Assembly: GCF_030056705.1 (NCBI RefSeq)
Contig: NZ_JASHIC010000016.1
Coordinates: forward strand, 1 to 64,000
Length of the DNA: 64,000 nucleotides
Direction: 5' to 3'
DNA from: Flectobacillus longus
GTDB taxonomy: Bacteria; Bacteroidota; Bacteroidia; Cytophagales; Spirosomataceae
Shown here: positions 1 through 7,659 of the stretch, piece by piece
Position numbering within the stretch: the stretch's first letter is position 1
How the letters are laid out: each line of letters opens with the position of its first letter
The notes under the pieces: generated by a model
The model's input: the letters and a program-made list of their open reading frames with translations, nothing else
Told to the model about the DNA's origin: nothing
Databases searched by the model: none
Position numbers and translations under genes: made by a program

Positions 1-76
1 CAATAACTTGTAATTTAAAAGCCATACTGTAATCTCGTTGACTACGCTTCTGTTTCGCTTTTGAACTTGTTTCCAT
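1..76 (-). CDS. IS3-family transposase OrfA, N-terminal 25 codons only
   Basis: Reading from the ATG at 76 to the window edge gives a basic N-terminus containing KAKQKRSQRDYSMAFK. This resembles the start of IS3-type OrfA proteins, which open with a basic helix-turn-helix that binds the element's ends. Only 25 codons are visible. Whether the gene is intact cannot be judged. The assignment comes from recognising the N-terminus together with the IS-like terminus just upstream. Confidence 0.65.
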   Translation of the reverse strand, partial: METSSKAKQKRSQRDYSMAFKLQVI

Positions 77-118
77 TTAATAAGTCGGTTGGATGACAAC
101 CTATTTCAGGACTAGACA
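1..118 (-). mobile_element. End of an IS3-family insertion sequence (partial)
   Basis: The minus strand begins TGTCTAGTCCTGAAATAGG at base 118, a TG-starting terminus of the kind seen at IS3-family ends, and 42 bases further in begins a transposase-like reading frame (start at 76). The rest of the element lies off the left edge of the window, so length, second terminus and target duplication cannot be seen. Identification rests on the terminus and the first 25 codons of the frame. Confidence 0.7.
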
Positions 119-130
119 AAGTAAACAAAT

Positions 131-160
131 AAAGCCCACAACTTAGCAGTTATGGGCTTT
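131..160 (-). terminator. Rho-independent terminator of the zinc-ribbon gene
   Basis: A 13-bp stem (131-143 with 148-160, one mismatch) closes a TAGC loop. On the minus strand it is followed by a T-rich stretch. It lies 22 bases past the stop codon of the gene ending at 183, and it separates that gene from the IS end. Confidence 0.8.
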
Positions 161-182
161 AGATATGTTTTTAGCAAATTTC

Positions 183-941
183 CTAGCGTTTTGAAGCTGT
201 AATAACGTCTTCAACACCCGCCAAGATACGACCGCAGTGCTCACATACGATAATACGTTTGTGGTCTTTGATGTCTGCCTGACGTTGTGGAGGAACTACG
301 TTGAAGCAACCGCCACAGGCACCACGCTTAACCAATACTACAGCAAGGCCGTTTGCATAGTTAATTCTCAACTTGTCGTAAGGGCGTAACAAACGTTCTT
401 CAACGAACTTCACTGCTTTGTCACGATCTTTCAACAAACGTTGCTCATCGTCTTCGCTTTCTGAAATCAAAACGTCCAATTCTTTACGTTTTGCATCAAG
501 GTCTTTTTGACGGTGGAAAAGACGAGTTTCAGTTTCAGAAACATCATCGCGCTTGTTTAAGATTTTGAATTCGAATTCACGCATACGTTTGTCTGCTAAT
601 TCGATTTCCAATTGTTGTAATTCGATTTCCTTCGAGATGGCGTCGTATTCACGGTTGTTACGAACGTTCATCTGTTGGTCTTTGTATTTGTTTACAAGCT
701 TTTCTGATTCTTTTTTCGTATTTCTATTCTTCGAAATTTCATCTTCTAATGAAGCAATCTCACGATTGAATTTTCCGATACGTGTCTCGATACCAGCAAT
801 CTCATCCTCCAAATCACGAACCTCTTCTGGCAAGTCGCCACGCATTTTTTTGATACTATCTAAAGATGAATCTATGGTCTGAAGTTTCAGAAGTGCTTCT
901 AGTTTCTGAGCAATGGTTGTTTCGTTAGCTACTACTGCCAT
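183..941 (-). CDS. Coiled-coil C4 zinc-ribbon protein (DUF164/CT398 type)
   Basis: A 252-residue protein with two parts: a long charged helical region (about residues 10-175, rich in E, K and R with heptad-like spacing, probably an antiparallel coiled coil) and a C-terminal zinc ribbon with Cys209, Cys212, Cys233 and Cys236. This architecture matches the DUF164/CT398 family, whose biochemical role is not settled; nucleic-acid or protein binding is usually proposed. The gene lies 85 bp downstream of nif3 on the same strand, a pairing common in bacteria, so the two are probably co-transcribed. The ATG at 941 is immediately preceded by an unusual heptamer array. No cleavable signal peptide, so cytoplasmic. 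Confidence 0.88.
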   Translation of the reverse strand: MAVVANETTIAQKLEALLKLQTIDSSLDSIKKMRGDLPEEVRDLEDEIAGIETRIGKFNREIASLEDEISKNRNTKKESEKLVNKYKDQQMNVRNNREYDAISKEIELQQLEIELADKRMREFEFKILNKRDDVSETETRLFHRQKDLDAKRKELDVLISESEDDEQRLLKDRDKAVKFVEERLLRPYDKLRINYANGLAVVLVKRGACGGCFNVVPPQRQADIKDHKRIIVCEHCGRILAGVEDVITASKR

Positions 942-944
942 TTT

Positions 945-986
945 CGTTATACGTTATTCGTTATGCGTTAAACGTTATTTGTTAAG
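945..986 (-). repeat. Degenerate tandem heptamer array in the 5' leader
   Basis: Six adjacent 7-bp units of plus-strand consensus CGTTATN (starting at 945, 952, 959, 966, 973 and 980). On the coding strand this is NATAACG repeated up to three bases before the ATG. The last unit is the most diverged. It fills half the nif3-to-zinc-ribbon spacer. Confidence 0.85.
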
Positions 987-1026
987 TTCTATGTTGTAAT
1001 GATTACCCTCTACTCCTAACGCCTGT

Positions 1027-2124
1027 TCAAAAATACTGTACAGGATTCGTATTTACCTGACTTTTGAGAATCGCAAAATTACTAAATTTTTCAGATAAAT
1101 AACTAATTATTAATTCCTTTGTGTAAACTTCTGACTCATAATGTCCAATGTCGCAAATGATAATCTTGTTTTCTGCATCAAAAAACTCATGATATTTATA
1201 ATCAGCCGTCACAAACACATCGGCACCTTGTCTTATTGCATCGTTGAGTAAAAAGCCTCCTGCGCCTCCGCATACGGCTACTTTCTGGATTTTTTTCCCT
1301 AAAAGTGGCGTATGCCGAATGTTAGACAAATTCATTACATTTTTGAGGTATTGTAAAAACGTTGTTTCCTCCACAGTATCGTCCAAATCACCAATTGCTC
1401 CTGCTCCTATTTGAGCCAAATCATTCTCTAAGTTAGACAAATAATAAGCAACCTCTTCATAAGGATGCGCTTTTTTTAAGGCGCTCAAAATTGCATGCTC
1501 TTGATGAGCTTGTAAAATCACCTCAATACGAAATTCATTTACCTCTTCATCTTTGCCTAATGCCCCAATAAAAGGGTTAGCATCGCCAGTCGGACGAAAA
1601 GTTCCAGTGCCTTCTACCCTAAAACTACAGTTTTTGTAATCGCCGATTTGTCCTGCTCCTACTTCGTACAAAGCATCCAATATCTTTTGGCCGTATTCTA
1701 CTGGTACAAAGGTTACAAGCTTTTTGAGGAGATTTTTTTTCGGTTGTAAAATTTTTACGTTTTGTAAACGCAATTTTTCTGCAATTTTAAAATTCACACC
1801 TCCTACTACATGATCTAAGTTGGTATGGGAAGCATAAATAGCAATATCATTTTTAATAGCTTTGATAACGACTCTTTCAACGTAATTTTTGCCATTCAAT
1901 TTTTTTAATCCTTTAAAAACGATAGGATGATGCGCTATAATCAGATTACATCCTGATTGTATAGCCTCCTCTACAACGGCTTCTGTACAATCGAGGGTGC
2001 ATAAAACCCCTTTTACTTCTTCGCTAGGATTGCCCACAATTAGACCTGCATTGTCATAGCTTTCTTGTAAAGACAACGGAGCCAGACGCTCCATATAACT
2101 AGTAATATCTTTGATGAGAGTCAT
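1027..2124 (-). CDS. Nif3-like dinuclear metal centre protein
   Basis: 365 residues. Metal-ligand motifs of the Nif3/YbgI family are present: His65-His66 in AHHPIVF, His100/Asp104/His105 in SHTNLDH, and His328/Glu330 in GHYESE near the C-terminus. Between the two halves (about residues 130-235) is the inserted alpha/beta domain found in the longer (~370 aa) members. Family proteins form hexameric rings; some have been linked to GTP cyclohydrolase I-like chemistry, but no agreed enzyme activity exists. Cytoplasmic. The following gene, the zinc-ribbon protein, starts 85 bp downstream. A TAGTTTTG box at 2302-2295 could be its -7 element, which would give a leader of about 165 nt. Confidence 0.93.
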   Translation of the reverse strand: MTLIKDITSYMERLAPLSLQESYDNAGLIVGNPSEEVKGVLCTLDCTEAVVEEAIQSGCNLIIAHHPIVFKGLKKLNGKNYVERVVIKAIKNDIAIYASHTNLDHVVGGVNFKIAEKLRLQNVKILQPKKNLLKKLVTFVPVEYGQKILDALYEVGAGQIGDYKNCSFRVEGTGTFRPTGDANPFIGALGKDEEVNEFRIEVILQAHQEHAILSALKKAHPYEEVAYYLSNLENDLAQIGAGAIGDLDDTVEETTFLQYLKNVMNLSNIRHTPLLGKKIQKVAVCGGAGGFLLNDAIRQGADVFVTADYKYHEFFDAENKIIICDIGHYESEVYTKELIISYLSEKFSNFAILKSQVNTNPVQYF

Positions 2125-2294
2125 ATTTACTTTATTGGTTGCTAAGTAAAATAGACTATTAGAGAAATCCTTTGAAAACTTATAGTCAAACAGTTAATGC
2201 CTGTAAGATTCATTTTACTATTAAGTATTGTAAGAAAAATTGAGGAGATGACATCTCTAATACACTATTAACTAAAAAACAATTTGTAATAGTA

Positions 2295-2302
2295 CAAAAC
2301 TA
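2295..2302 (-). promoter_or_regulatory. Candidate -7 box for nif3
   Basis: TAGTTTTG followed by T on the minus strand fits the Bacteroidota TAnnTTTGY element. No clear TTTG -33 box at the usual spacing, so this is tentative. Confidence 0.35.
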
Positions 2303-2433
2303 CAGAATGTTCTTTTAGTTCGATATAAATAATTTTGTATTATTTATATCTTAATCTAATAGATTACTTTGAGTGGTTGATCATTGAAGATATACGTCTT
2401 GATGATTTTTTAAAAGTGATATTTAACAAAAAA

Positions 2434-2468
2434 CCCAAGATATACTCAAATTTTGAGCATATCTTGGG
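2434..2468 (-). terminator. Strong terminator hairpin with no gene in front of it
   Basis: A 17-bp stem (2434-2450 with 2452-2468, one mismatch) is followed on the minus strand by TTTTTTGTTAAAT. On the plus strand no T-run follows. The nearest minus-strand gene upstream would be beyond 2881, where the only gene is on the plus strand, so the terminated transcript is not a known gene. Confidence 0.7.
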
Positions 2469-2684
2469 AAATGTATAATTTTAAAATGTAAGAATTGAGT
2501 ATTATTGAACTTAGACGAATATTGTATTAATGATAATATTAAAGTCGAGTACTTAAACGGATTGTAAAATATTTATAAACTACTTAAGCTATTTCTTTAT
2601 CACATCGTTCTTGAGTTTTTCAAGACTTGATGCAAGTCCTTAGGCGGTCAGATATTTAAGAGTATTCAGTAAGGATGTAATTGC
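2434..2684 (-). ncRNA. Candidate small RNA, about 250 nt
   Basis: Bounded by a TAGTTTTG -7-like box at 2696-2689 and the terminator at 2434-2468. The interval contains short hairpins near 2605-2640 (GACTTG with CAAGTC, CTTGA with TCAAG) and no protein frame. No known RNA family was recognised. This rests only on the promoter-like box and the orphan terminator. Confidence 0.25.
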
Positions 2685-2881
2685 ATTACAAAACTACAAT
2701 TTAATATTGATGTTGAATATTGTCCTCAACTGATAGCTCACCAACTCACAAATTATCCCATGAATTGATGAACTAATGTATCAATTGAAGCCTTATTATT
2801 TATGAATTGAATGAATATCACACAAACGTGCAGTATTTTAATTTATAGATGGTAATTTCACACCAATAAATCATATAAAAT

Positions 2882-3256
2882 ATGAACAAGTTTTTTTTAC
2901 AAATAGGAGCTGTATTGGCAGCATTATCTGTTGCACTTGGAGCATTTGGCGCACATGCTTTTAAAGCTAGTTTGGAGGCTATGGGTAGGACAGAAACATT
3001 CGAAACAGCTGCTCGTTACCAAATGTATGGAGCTCTAGGACTGTTGGCAATTGGCATACTGTCAGCAACATTCAAACATGCTTTTGTAAGATATGCAGGC
3101 AACGCCTTGTTGGTTGGTACTATTATCTTTGCTGGGGCACTATATATGATTTGTGCTACTGGAGTTACTATGTGGGGAGCAGTGGCACCGATTGGTGGTA
3201 CTTGCCTAATGGTAGGCTGGGTATTGTTGGCTTTAGGAATTACTAAAAGTAAGTAA
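2882..3256 (+). CDS. DUF423 family inner-membrane protein
   Basis: 124 residues, almost entirely hydrophobic, with four predicted membrane helices and a glycine/alanine-rich first helix (ALGAFGAHAFK). The length and this N-terminal segment are typical of DUF423 (E. coli YgdD relatives), small inner-membrane proteins of unknown function. It stands alone: a 757-bp gene-free space lies upstream and a convergent gene lies downstream behind a long inverted repeat. The ATG at 2882 is preceded by A-rich sequence. Confidence 0.9.
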   Translation: MNKFFLQIGAVLAALSVALGAFGAHAFKASLEAMGRTETFETAARYQMYGALGLLAIGILSATFKHAFVRYAGNALLVGTIIFAGALYMICATGVTMWGAVAPIGGTCLMVGWVLLALGITKSK

Positions 3257-3263
3257 GCATATT

Positions 3264-3533
3264 CCTAATTTAGTGAATTGAGATTGAGTGAATGAGTGAT
3301 TATTTTTAATTTGATTTTTTCTTGTAGAGGCGCAATGTATTGCGTCTAAAGAGGTATCATTTTAAAATAAAGTCATGAGTCATCCCAAATCTTAGAATTA
3401 GGTATATTCTCCAACTTTTTATCAAAAAAAGCGGTCGAAAATTGTTTTTAGACTCAAAGTATTGCGTCTCTACTGCTAGGATAAGATTTTAAAATAATCA
3501 CTCATTCACTCAATTTCAACTCACTAAATTAGG
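3264..3533. repeat. Nested long inverted repeat between convergent genes
   Basis: The outer arms 3264-3306 and 3491-3533 are 43 bp each and complementary with only two mismatches. They are rich in TGAGTGA-type words. Inside them sit inverted copies of a second element (3324-3355 and 3450-3473). The whole fills the 286-bp gap between the DUF423 gene and the convergent gene ending at 3543, so it could terminate both, but no clean T-run hairpin is seen. Confidence 0.85.
3324..3473. repeat. Inverted pair of dispersed GAGACGCAAT-type palindromic units
   Basis: The unit at 3324-3355 contains GGCGCAATGTATTGCGTC, itself nearly palindromic. A diverged copy on the opposite strand is at 3450-3473. Related copies occur at 27180-27211 and 27314-27344 in the same inverted arrangement and about the same distance apart, so this looks like a MITE-like or REP-like dispersed element. 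Confidence 0.7.
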
Positions 3534-3542
3534 TTTTACCTA

Positions 3543-4565
3543 TTAATGAATCAAGACTTGCTCTAAACTTGCCCATACGATTTCGCCCATCGTTTTACAT
3601 TTAAGAAATCTATCTGATTGATACCATCGAGCTAATTCTTTTTTCAGTGATTCGGTGTTATCTACAGAAGCTATTTCGTCTCTTGCCATCACTGACATTA
3701 GTTCATACATTCGCTGCTGCTCTACTTTTAGCCTTCCTGCAATTAGTGACCTTTCTTCAATCTGATACTGCTGCACCGATTCAGAAGTCATATATTTCAT
3801 CCCAATTTCGACTAGAGGATAGTTTTGTTTAAAATACTGAGGCATATACACCGACCGTTTGCCTTCGTAGCTTTGCTGATCAAAATCGATAGCTCGAATA
3901 CGATAAAATACTTCTTCAAAGTCTGGTGTAATATCGATAATAAAATTTGATGAGTGCATATCTCCCAGTAGTCTCACAAAGCATCTTTCATTAAACTTTA
4001 CAAATTCTTTGGCTAATCTACGATAATTAACTTCTTCGTAGCTTGGCAACTGTTTAAAAAACAAATCTCCTGGAATACCAATAATATGTTCCTCTACAAC
4101 TGTATCTTCAAATGTCAAATAACTCATTCTATTGGGCGAAAGAAGGTGTTCTAGTTCCATGCCATATACCCGTGAGGAGTCGGCACGTTTGACATAGAAA
4201 TAGTCAAAGTTATCATTCATTTTATTGATAATTCTAATACGAAATGGCTGGGTGTTGCCATAAGTACATAAATCAATCCTATCTACATTGAGGTGTTTGA
4301 TAACTTTTTCGTCACCATCGGTACGTAAATCTGCATAGATTTTTTTTAAGCCTTCGTACACAAATTCAATGTCATTATGTGGATAGAACACTGTTTGCCA
4401 AAGTGTATCATTACCAAATTTGTCATAAAGATTAATTGAACTCTCAAACCTCAGCAAATCAGCATACTGTAAAGGCATGACAATCTCACGTCCATATTTT
4501 ATTAAATATTTCCTGAGCTGAAGATTGATTTTGAATGGAAGTTTCTTTTTTGAAATAAGTGCCAT
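3543..4565 (-). CDS. Kinase-fold-like protein of unknown function
   Basis: 340 residues, not assigned to a named family. Several features suggest a protein-kinase/aminoglycoside-phosphotransferase-like fold: GDMHSSNFIID at 201-211 resembles the catalytic loop (H-x-D/S-x4-N), IDFDQ at 226-230 resembles the DFG/DFD metal-binding loop, Lys126 in YFYVKRAD could be the ATP-binding lysine, and residues 155-166 would be a hinge. No signal peptide or membrane segment, so cytoplasmic. Its substrate is unknown, and it could be an inactive or structural relative. It is isolated: convergent with the DUF423 gene and separated by 351 bp from the MFS gene upstream. Confidence 0.6.
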   Translation of the reverse strand: MALISKKKLPFKINLQLRKYLIKYGREIVMPLQYADLLRFESSINLYDKFGNDTLWQTVFYPHNDIEFVYEGLKKIYADLRTDGDEKVIKHLNVDRIDLCTYGNTQPFRIRIINKMNDNFDYFYVKRADSSRVYGMELEHLLSPNRMSYLTFEDTVVEEHIIGIPGDLFFKQLPSYEEVNYRRLAKEFVKFNERCFVRLLGDMHSSNFIIDITPDFEEVFYRIRAIDFDQQSYEGKRSVYMPQYFKQNYPLVEIGMKYMTSESVQQYQIEERSLIAGRLKVEQQRMYELMSVMARDEIASVDNTESLKKELARWYQSDRFLKCKTMGEIVWASLEQVLIH

Positions 4566-4916
4566 ATTGCAAGATTTAGGCTGTAAACATCATCTTTTTC
4601 AAGACTAAAATCAAGTCTTTTATTGGTAAAAGGTATAGATATTGATTCCTTGAATTATTTAGTAATAAAACCTCCATGAATAGATTTTATCCTCTTTTGC
4701 TCAAGTCTCAATGAAAAATTGAGAGTGATGAATTGTGAATTTAACAGACTATTTACTGGCATTAAATAATGCTAGAATTATATTGTTACCCTTTGTAAGA
4801 TTGGCTTCAGAAAAACTTCTTAGTAAGCTACAATCGTAGTTTAGTATAATTAATAAAGTTTATTTTGCTGATAATTAAAACTCACAATTCACTCACTCAT
4901 AATTCGACATTGACAC
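4566..4916. other. 351-bp intergenic region
   Basis: No gene seen. It holds a 7-bp hairpin (4706-4712 with 4718-4724) followed by GTGATGAATTGTGAATTT, and a matching inverted segment at 4880-4905 (ACTCACAATTCACTCACTC) just past the MFS stop codon. These are the same TGAGTGA/GAATTGTGAG-type words found in other spacers of this window. Confidence 0.5.
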
Positions 4917-6146
4917 CTAGTCTATAAAATCTAAATCCTTATCAAATGTCTCTTCTGACATATAGGATGCCCATAGAGCTGCAAAATTGCAAATACAACC
5001 TACAATCAAGGCGGCATAGATTAATCCCACATGTCCCATCAAAAACTTAAAGCCTAATGTAATAAGAATCAATGCCCCACGAACGAAGTTTGGAACTGTC
5101 GTAGTTACTGTAGCCCGAATATTAGTGCCAAACTGCTCAGATGCCATGGTGATAAATACCGCCCAATATCCTCCTGAAAAGCCCAAGGCAAAACATAGGA
5201 AATAAAAAATCGTAGTACTGAGTCCATGGACTAATAAATAAATACCCATTAAGCCAATACTAGAACCTACAAACCAATAAATAGTCTTTTTACGGCTTTG
5301 TAAAAATTGACTTACGAGTCCGCTCAAAAAATCACCAGATGAAAGTCCTGCATAACACAAAATCACAACGGTACCTGCCTTAATTTCACCTTGAATGCCA
5401 ATCGCCTTACTGAGTTCGGGTGCTACCAGTACAAGAATACCCACTGTGTACCAAACAGGAAGTCCTATCAAAATACAATAGATATATCTTTTGAGTTTAT
5501 TTGAATCGGTGAATAGACTAAGAAAATTACCTTTAGGAGCACTTTTTTCAATGTTTTGAAACAATGACGATTCCATTGTACCAATACGCAATAGCAATAA
5601 TGCTAAACCCATAGCACCCCCTATATAATAGGTCATACGCCACCATTCTGGGTCGGTACTCAAGCTTGCTATATAGGCAGCGGTTACGGCACCCAATGCT
5701 CCTGTGCCTGCAATGAATAAGGCACCATACCCACGTTTTTCTTTTGGTAACGATTCGTTTACTAATGTTACTCCGGCTCCTAATTCTCCTGCAAGACCGA
5801 TTCCTGCCAAAAACCTTAGGATAGCATATACAGTCAAATCTTGTACCATTCCATTAAAAGCATTGGCTAAGGAATACAACAAAATAGAGCCAAATAAGAC
5901 AGACTTACGTCCACGTTTGTCACCCAAAATCCCCCAGATAAGTCCCCCCAAAAGCATACCAGCCATCTGTATATTAAGTAGGCGAAGACCTTCTGACAGT
6001 TGCCCGTCTTTATCAAGTCCGAGACTTGCCAAGCTAGCATTACGGATTACTCCAAACAGAATGAGGTCATATACATCCACAAAATAGCCCAAAGAGGCTA
6101 CAAGGATTAATAGTTTGGCATTTTTAGAAATAGTAGTTTCCTGCAT
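4917..6146 (-). CDS. Major facilitator superfamily transporter
   Basis: 409 residues with twelve predicted membrane helices in two halves and the MFS loop-2/3 signature GDKRGRKS around residues 72-79, followed by an Arg in helix 4 (RFLAGIGLAGELG). This last pattern is typical of the sugar/organic-acid porter group (shikimate, aromatic-acid and related H+ symporters). Inner membrane. The substrate cannot be named: neighbouring genes give no pathway. It is separated from rodA upstream by a strong terminator, so it has its own transcription unit. Confidence 0.85.
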   Translation of the reverse strand: MQETTISKNAKLLILVASLGYFVDVYDLILFGVIRNASLASLGLDKDGQLSEGLRLLNIQMAGMLLGGLIWGILGDKRGRKSVLFGSILLYSLANAFNGMVQDLTVYAILRFLAGIGLAGELGAGVTLVNESLPKEKRGYGALFIAGTGALGAVTAAYIASLSTDPEWWRMTYYIGGAMGLALLLLRIGTMESSLFQNIEKSAPKGNFLSLFTDSNKLKRYIYCILIGLPVWYTVGILVLVAPELSKAIGIQGEIKAGTVVILCYAGLSSGDFLSGLVSQFLQSRKKTIYWFVGSSIGLMGIYLLVHGLSTTIFYFLCFALGFSGGYWAVFITMASEQFGTNIRATVTTTVPNFVRGALILITLGFKFLMGHVGLIYAALIVGCICNFAALWASYMSEETFDKDLDFID

Positions 6147-6211
6147 AGAGATAGGTTTTATGTAAAGGAAAGATTCATTCCGAAAATAAGAATTTTAAAA
6201 GTCTATAACAA

Positions 6212-6247
6212 AAAAACTACCGATTATCTAGATAATCGGTAGTTTTT
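6212..6247 (-). terminator. Terminator after rodA
   Basis: A perfect 16-bp stem (6212-6227 with 6232-6247) around a CTAG loop. On the minus strand the stem ends in a run of Ts continuing into TTTTTTGTTATAG. It is 16 bases past the rodA stop. Confidence 0.9.
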
Positions 6248-6262
6248 GTATGAAGTGCTATT

Positions 6263-7552
6263 TTACCATCTTGAAAGCATCTGCGAACGATGGGCATCTA
6301 ATTTTAGAAAAATAAATAGTAAAATAGAAAACGACCAAAGTGAAGAGCCCCCATAACTAAAAAATGGAAGTGGAATCCCAATTACAGGCATCAAACCGAT
6401 AGTCATACCGATGTTGACGAGAAAGTGGAAAAATATGATGGAAACGACCCCATAGCCGTAGACTCGCGCAAATCGGGATTTCTGTCGGTCTGCGAGATAA
6501 ATAAGCCGTAGCATCAAGCCAATAAATAAACCGACCACAGTTAAGCTCCCTACAAAACCGAATTCTTCGCCGACAGTACAGAAAATGAAGTCGGTACTTT
6601 GTTCGGGCACAAAGTCAAATTTGGTTTGCGTTCCCTGCAAATATCCTTTGCCAAGCAACCCACCCGAGCCAATCGCAATTTTGGCCTGACGAACGTTATA
6701 ACCTGTCTTTTTGCGGTCAAAATCAGGGTCGACTAATACTCGAATACGATTGCGCTGGTGTTCTTTTAGTACATTATTAATCGCCCAATCTACTCCTGTA
6801 ACAAACAAACCCATACAGAAAGCAACGCCTAAAATGGCTAAAATATTTTTGGTTTTGCGTTCATAACGAGGCATTGCCCAAACGACCAAAGCAGATACTA
6901 CAGCCAAGCCGATATAAATCTGCCATTCTTCAAAAATAAGAGATAAAATAAATAAGGTTACTACCGCTAAGAAAATAGCAGGATACATCCCTGGAAGTCC
7001 TTCACGATACAATAGAATCAAGAATGAAGCAAAAACCAAGGCTACCCCAGTTTCGTTTGAGGCCAAAATCAAGATTGGAGGAATCGCAATGATGATTGCT
7101 ACATTGAGCTGGTCTTTGAATCTGGATAGATTGGTTAGTGGCGTACTCAAATATTTTGCCAGTGCTAGACAGGTAGCCATCTTAGAGAACTCGGCGGGCT
7201 GTAACTGAAAAGAGCCAATCCTAAACCAAGAGTGCGAGCCTTTTACTTCTGTTCCTACAACAAGCACTGCTAGCAACATAAATAGGAAAAAGCCATAAAT
7301 AGGGAACGCAAAAGTATCGTAAAAACGATGGTCGATTACTAAAATTGCAATAATGAGCAAAACGGTTGTTCCTATCCAAATGAGCTGTTTTCCTGAGTTG
7401 GTATCGAAAAAGCCATCATCAAAAATCCAAATTGGGTGCTCAGGATTGTAAATCGCAGCATAAATATTGAGCCAACCAGCTACAACACAAAGTATATATA
7501 TTAACACGGTCACCCAGTCGAGGTTTCGCGATATTTGTTCTTCTCTTTTCAA
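6263..7552 (-). CDS. rodA: RodA, SEDS peptidoglycan glycosyltransferase
   Basis: 429 residues with about ten membrane helices and SEDS-family motifs: KGSHSWFRIGSFQLQPAEFSK in the first half, then VRQAKIAIGSGGLLGKG and FVPEQSTDFIFCTVGEEFGF. SEDS proteins polymerise lipid II into glycan strands in the inner membrane. RodA serves the elongation machinery and works with PBP2, whose gene lies immediately upstream (107-bp gap, same strand). That neighbour separates it from the division paralogue FtsW. Ends in a strong terminator. No mreBCD genes are seen next to it. Confidence 0.95.
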   Translation of the reverse strand: MKREEQISRNLDWVTVLIYILCVVAGWLNIYAAIYNPEHPIWIFDDGFFDTNSGKQLIWIGTTVLLIIAILVIDHRFYDTFAFPIYGFFLFMLLAVLVVGTEVKGSHSWFRIGSFQLQPAEFSKMATCLALAKYLSTPLTNLSRFKDQLNVAIIIAIPPILILASNETGVALVFASFLILLYREGLPGMYPAIFLAVVTLFILSLIFEEWQIYIGLAVVSALVVWAMPRYERKTKNILAILGVAFCMGLFVTGVDWAINNVLKEHQRNRIRVLVDPDFDRKKTGYNVRQAKIAIGSGGLLGKGYLQGTQTKFDFVPEQSTDFIFCTVGEEFGFVGSLTVVGLFIGLMLRLIYLADRQKSRFARVYGYGVVSIIFFHFLVNIGMTIGLMPVIGIPLPFFSYGGSSLWSFSILLFIFLKLDAHRSQMLSRW

Positions 7553-7659
7553 GGTCTTATTCTTAGGAAATGCTAAATCTATTTATTTGGGACATTCGAG
7601 TATAGTGCTAAGCAAGAGTTTGGGGTCATCAAACTGAGTACTTATATCATCACTCACTC

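Larger units (their letters stand above)
2125..2881. other. 757-bp gene-free interval
   Basis: No protein frame of note on either strand. It holds an AT-rich perfect 12-bp inverted repeat (2322-2333 with 2339-2350), a minus-strand terminator-like hairpin at 2434-2468, and two identical 12-mers (2293-2304 and 2687-2698, TACAAAACTACA) that read as TAnnTTTG -7 boxes on the minus strand. The first could serve nif3; the second has no gene downstream. The rest is AT-rich and unremarkable. Confidence 0.6.

Noticed and set aside
4807-4822. TCAGAAAAACTTCTTA, repeated at 34475-34490
   Set aside because: A 16-bp AT-rich match between two unrelated spacers in different orientation to genes. Not enough to call a site without more copies.
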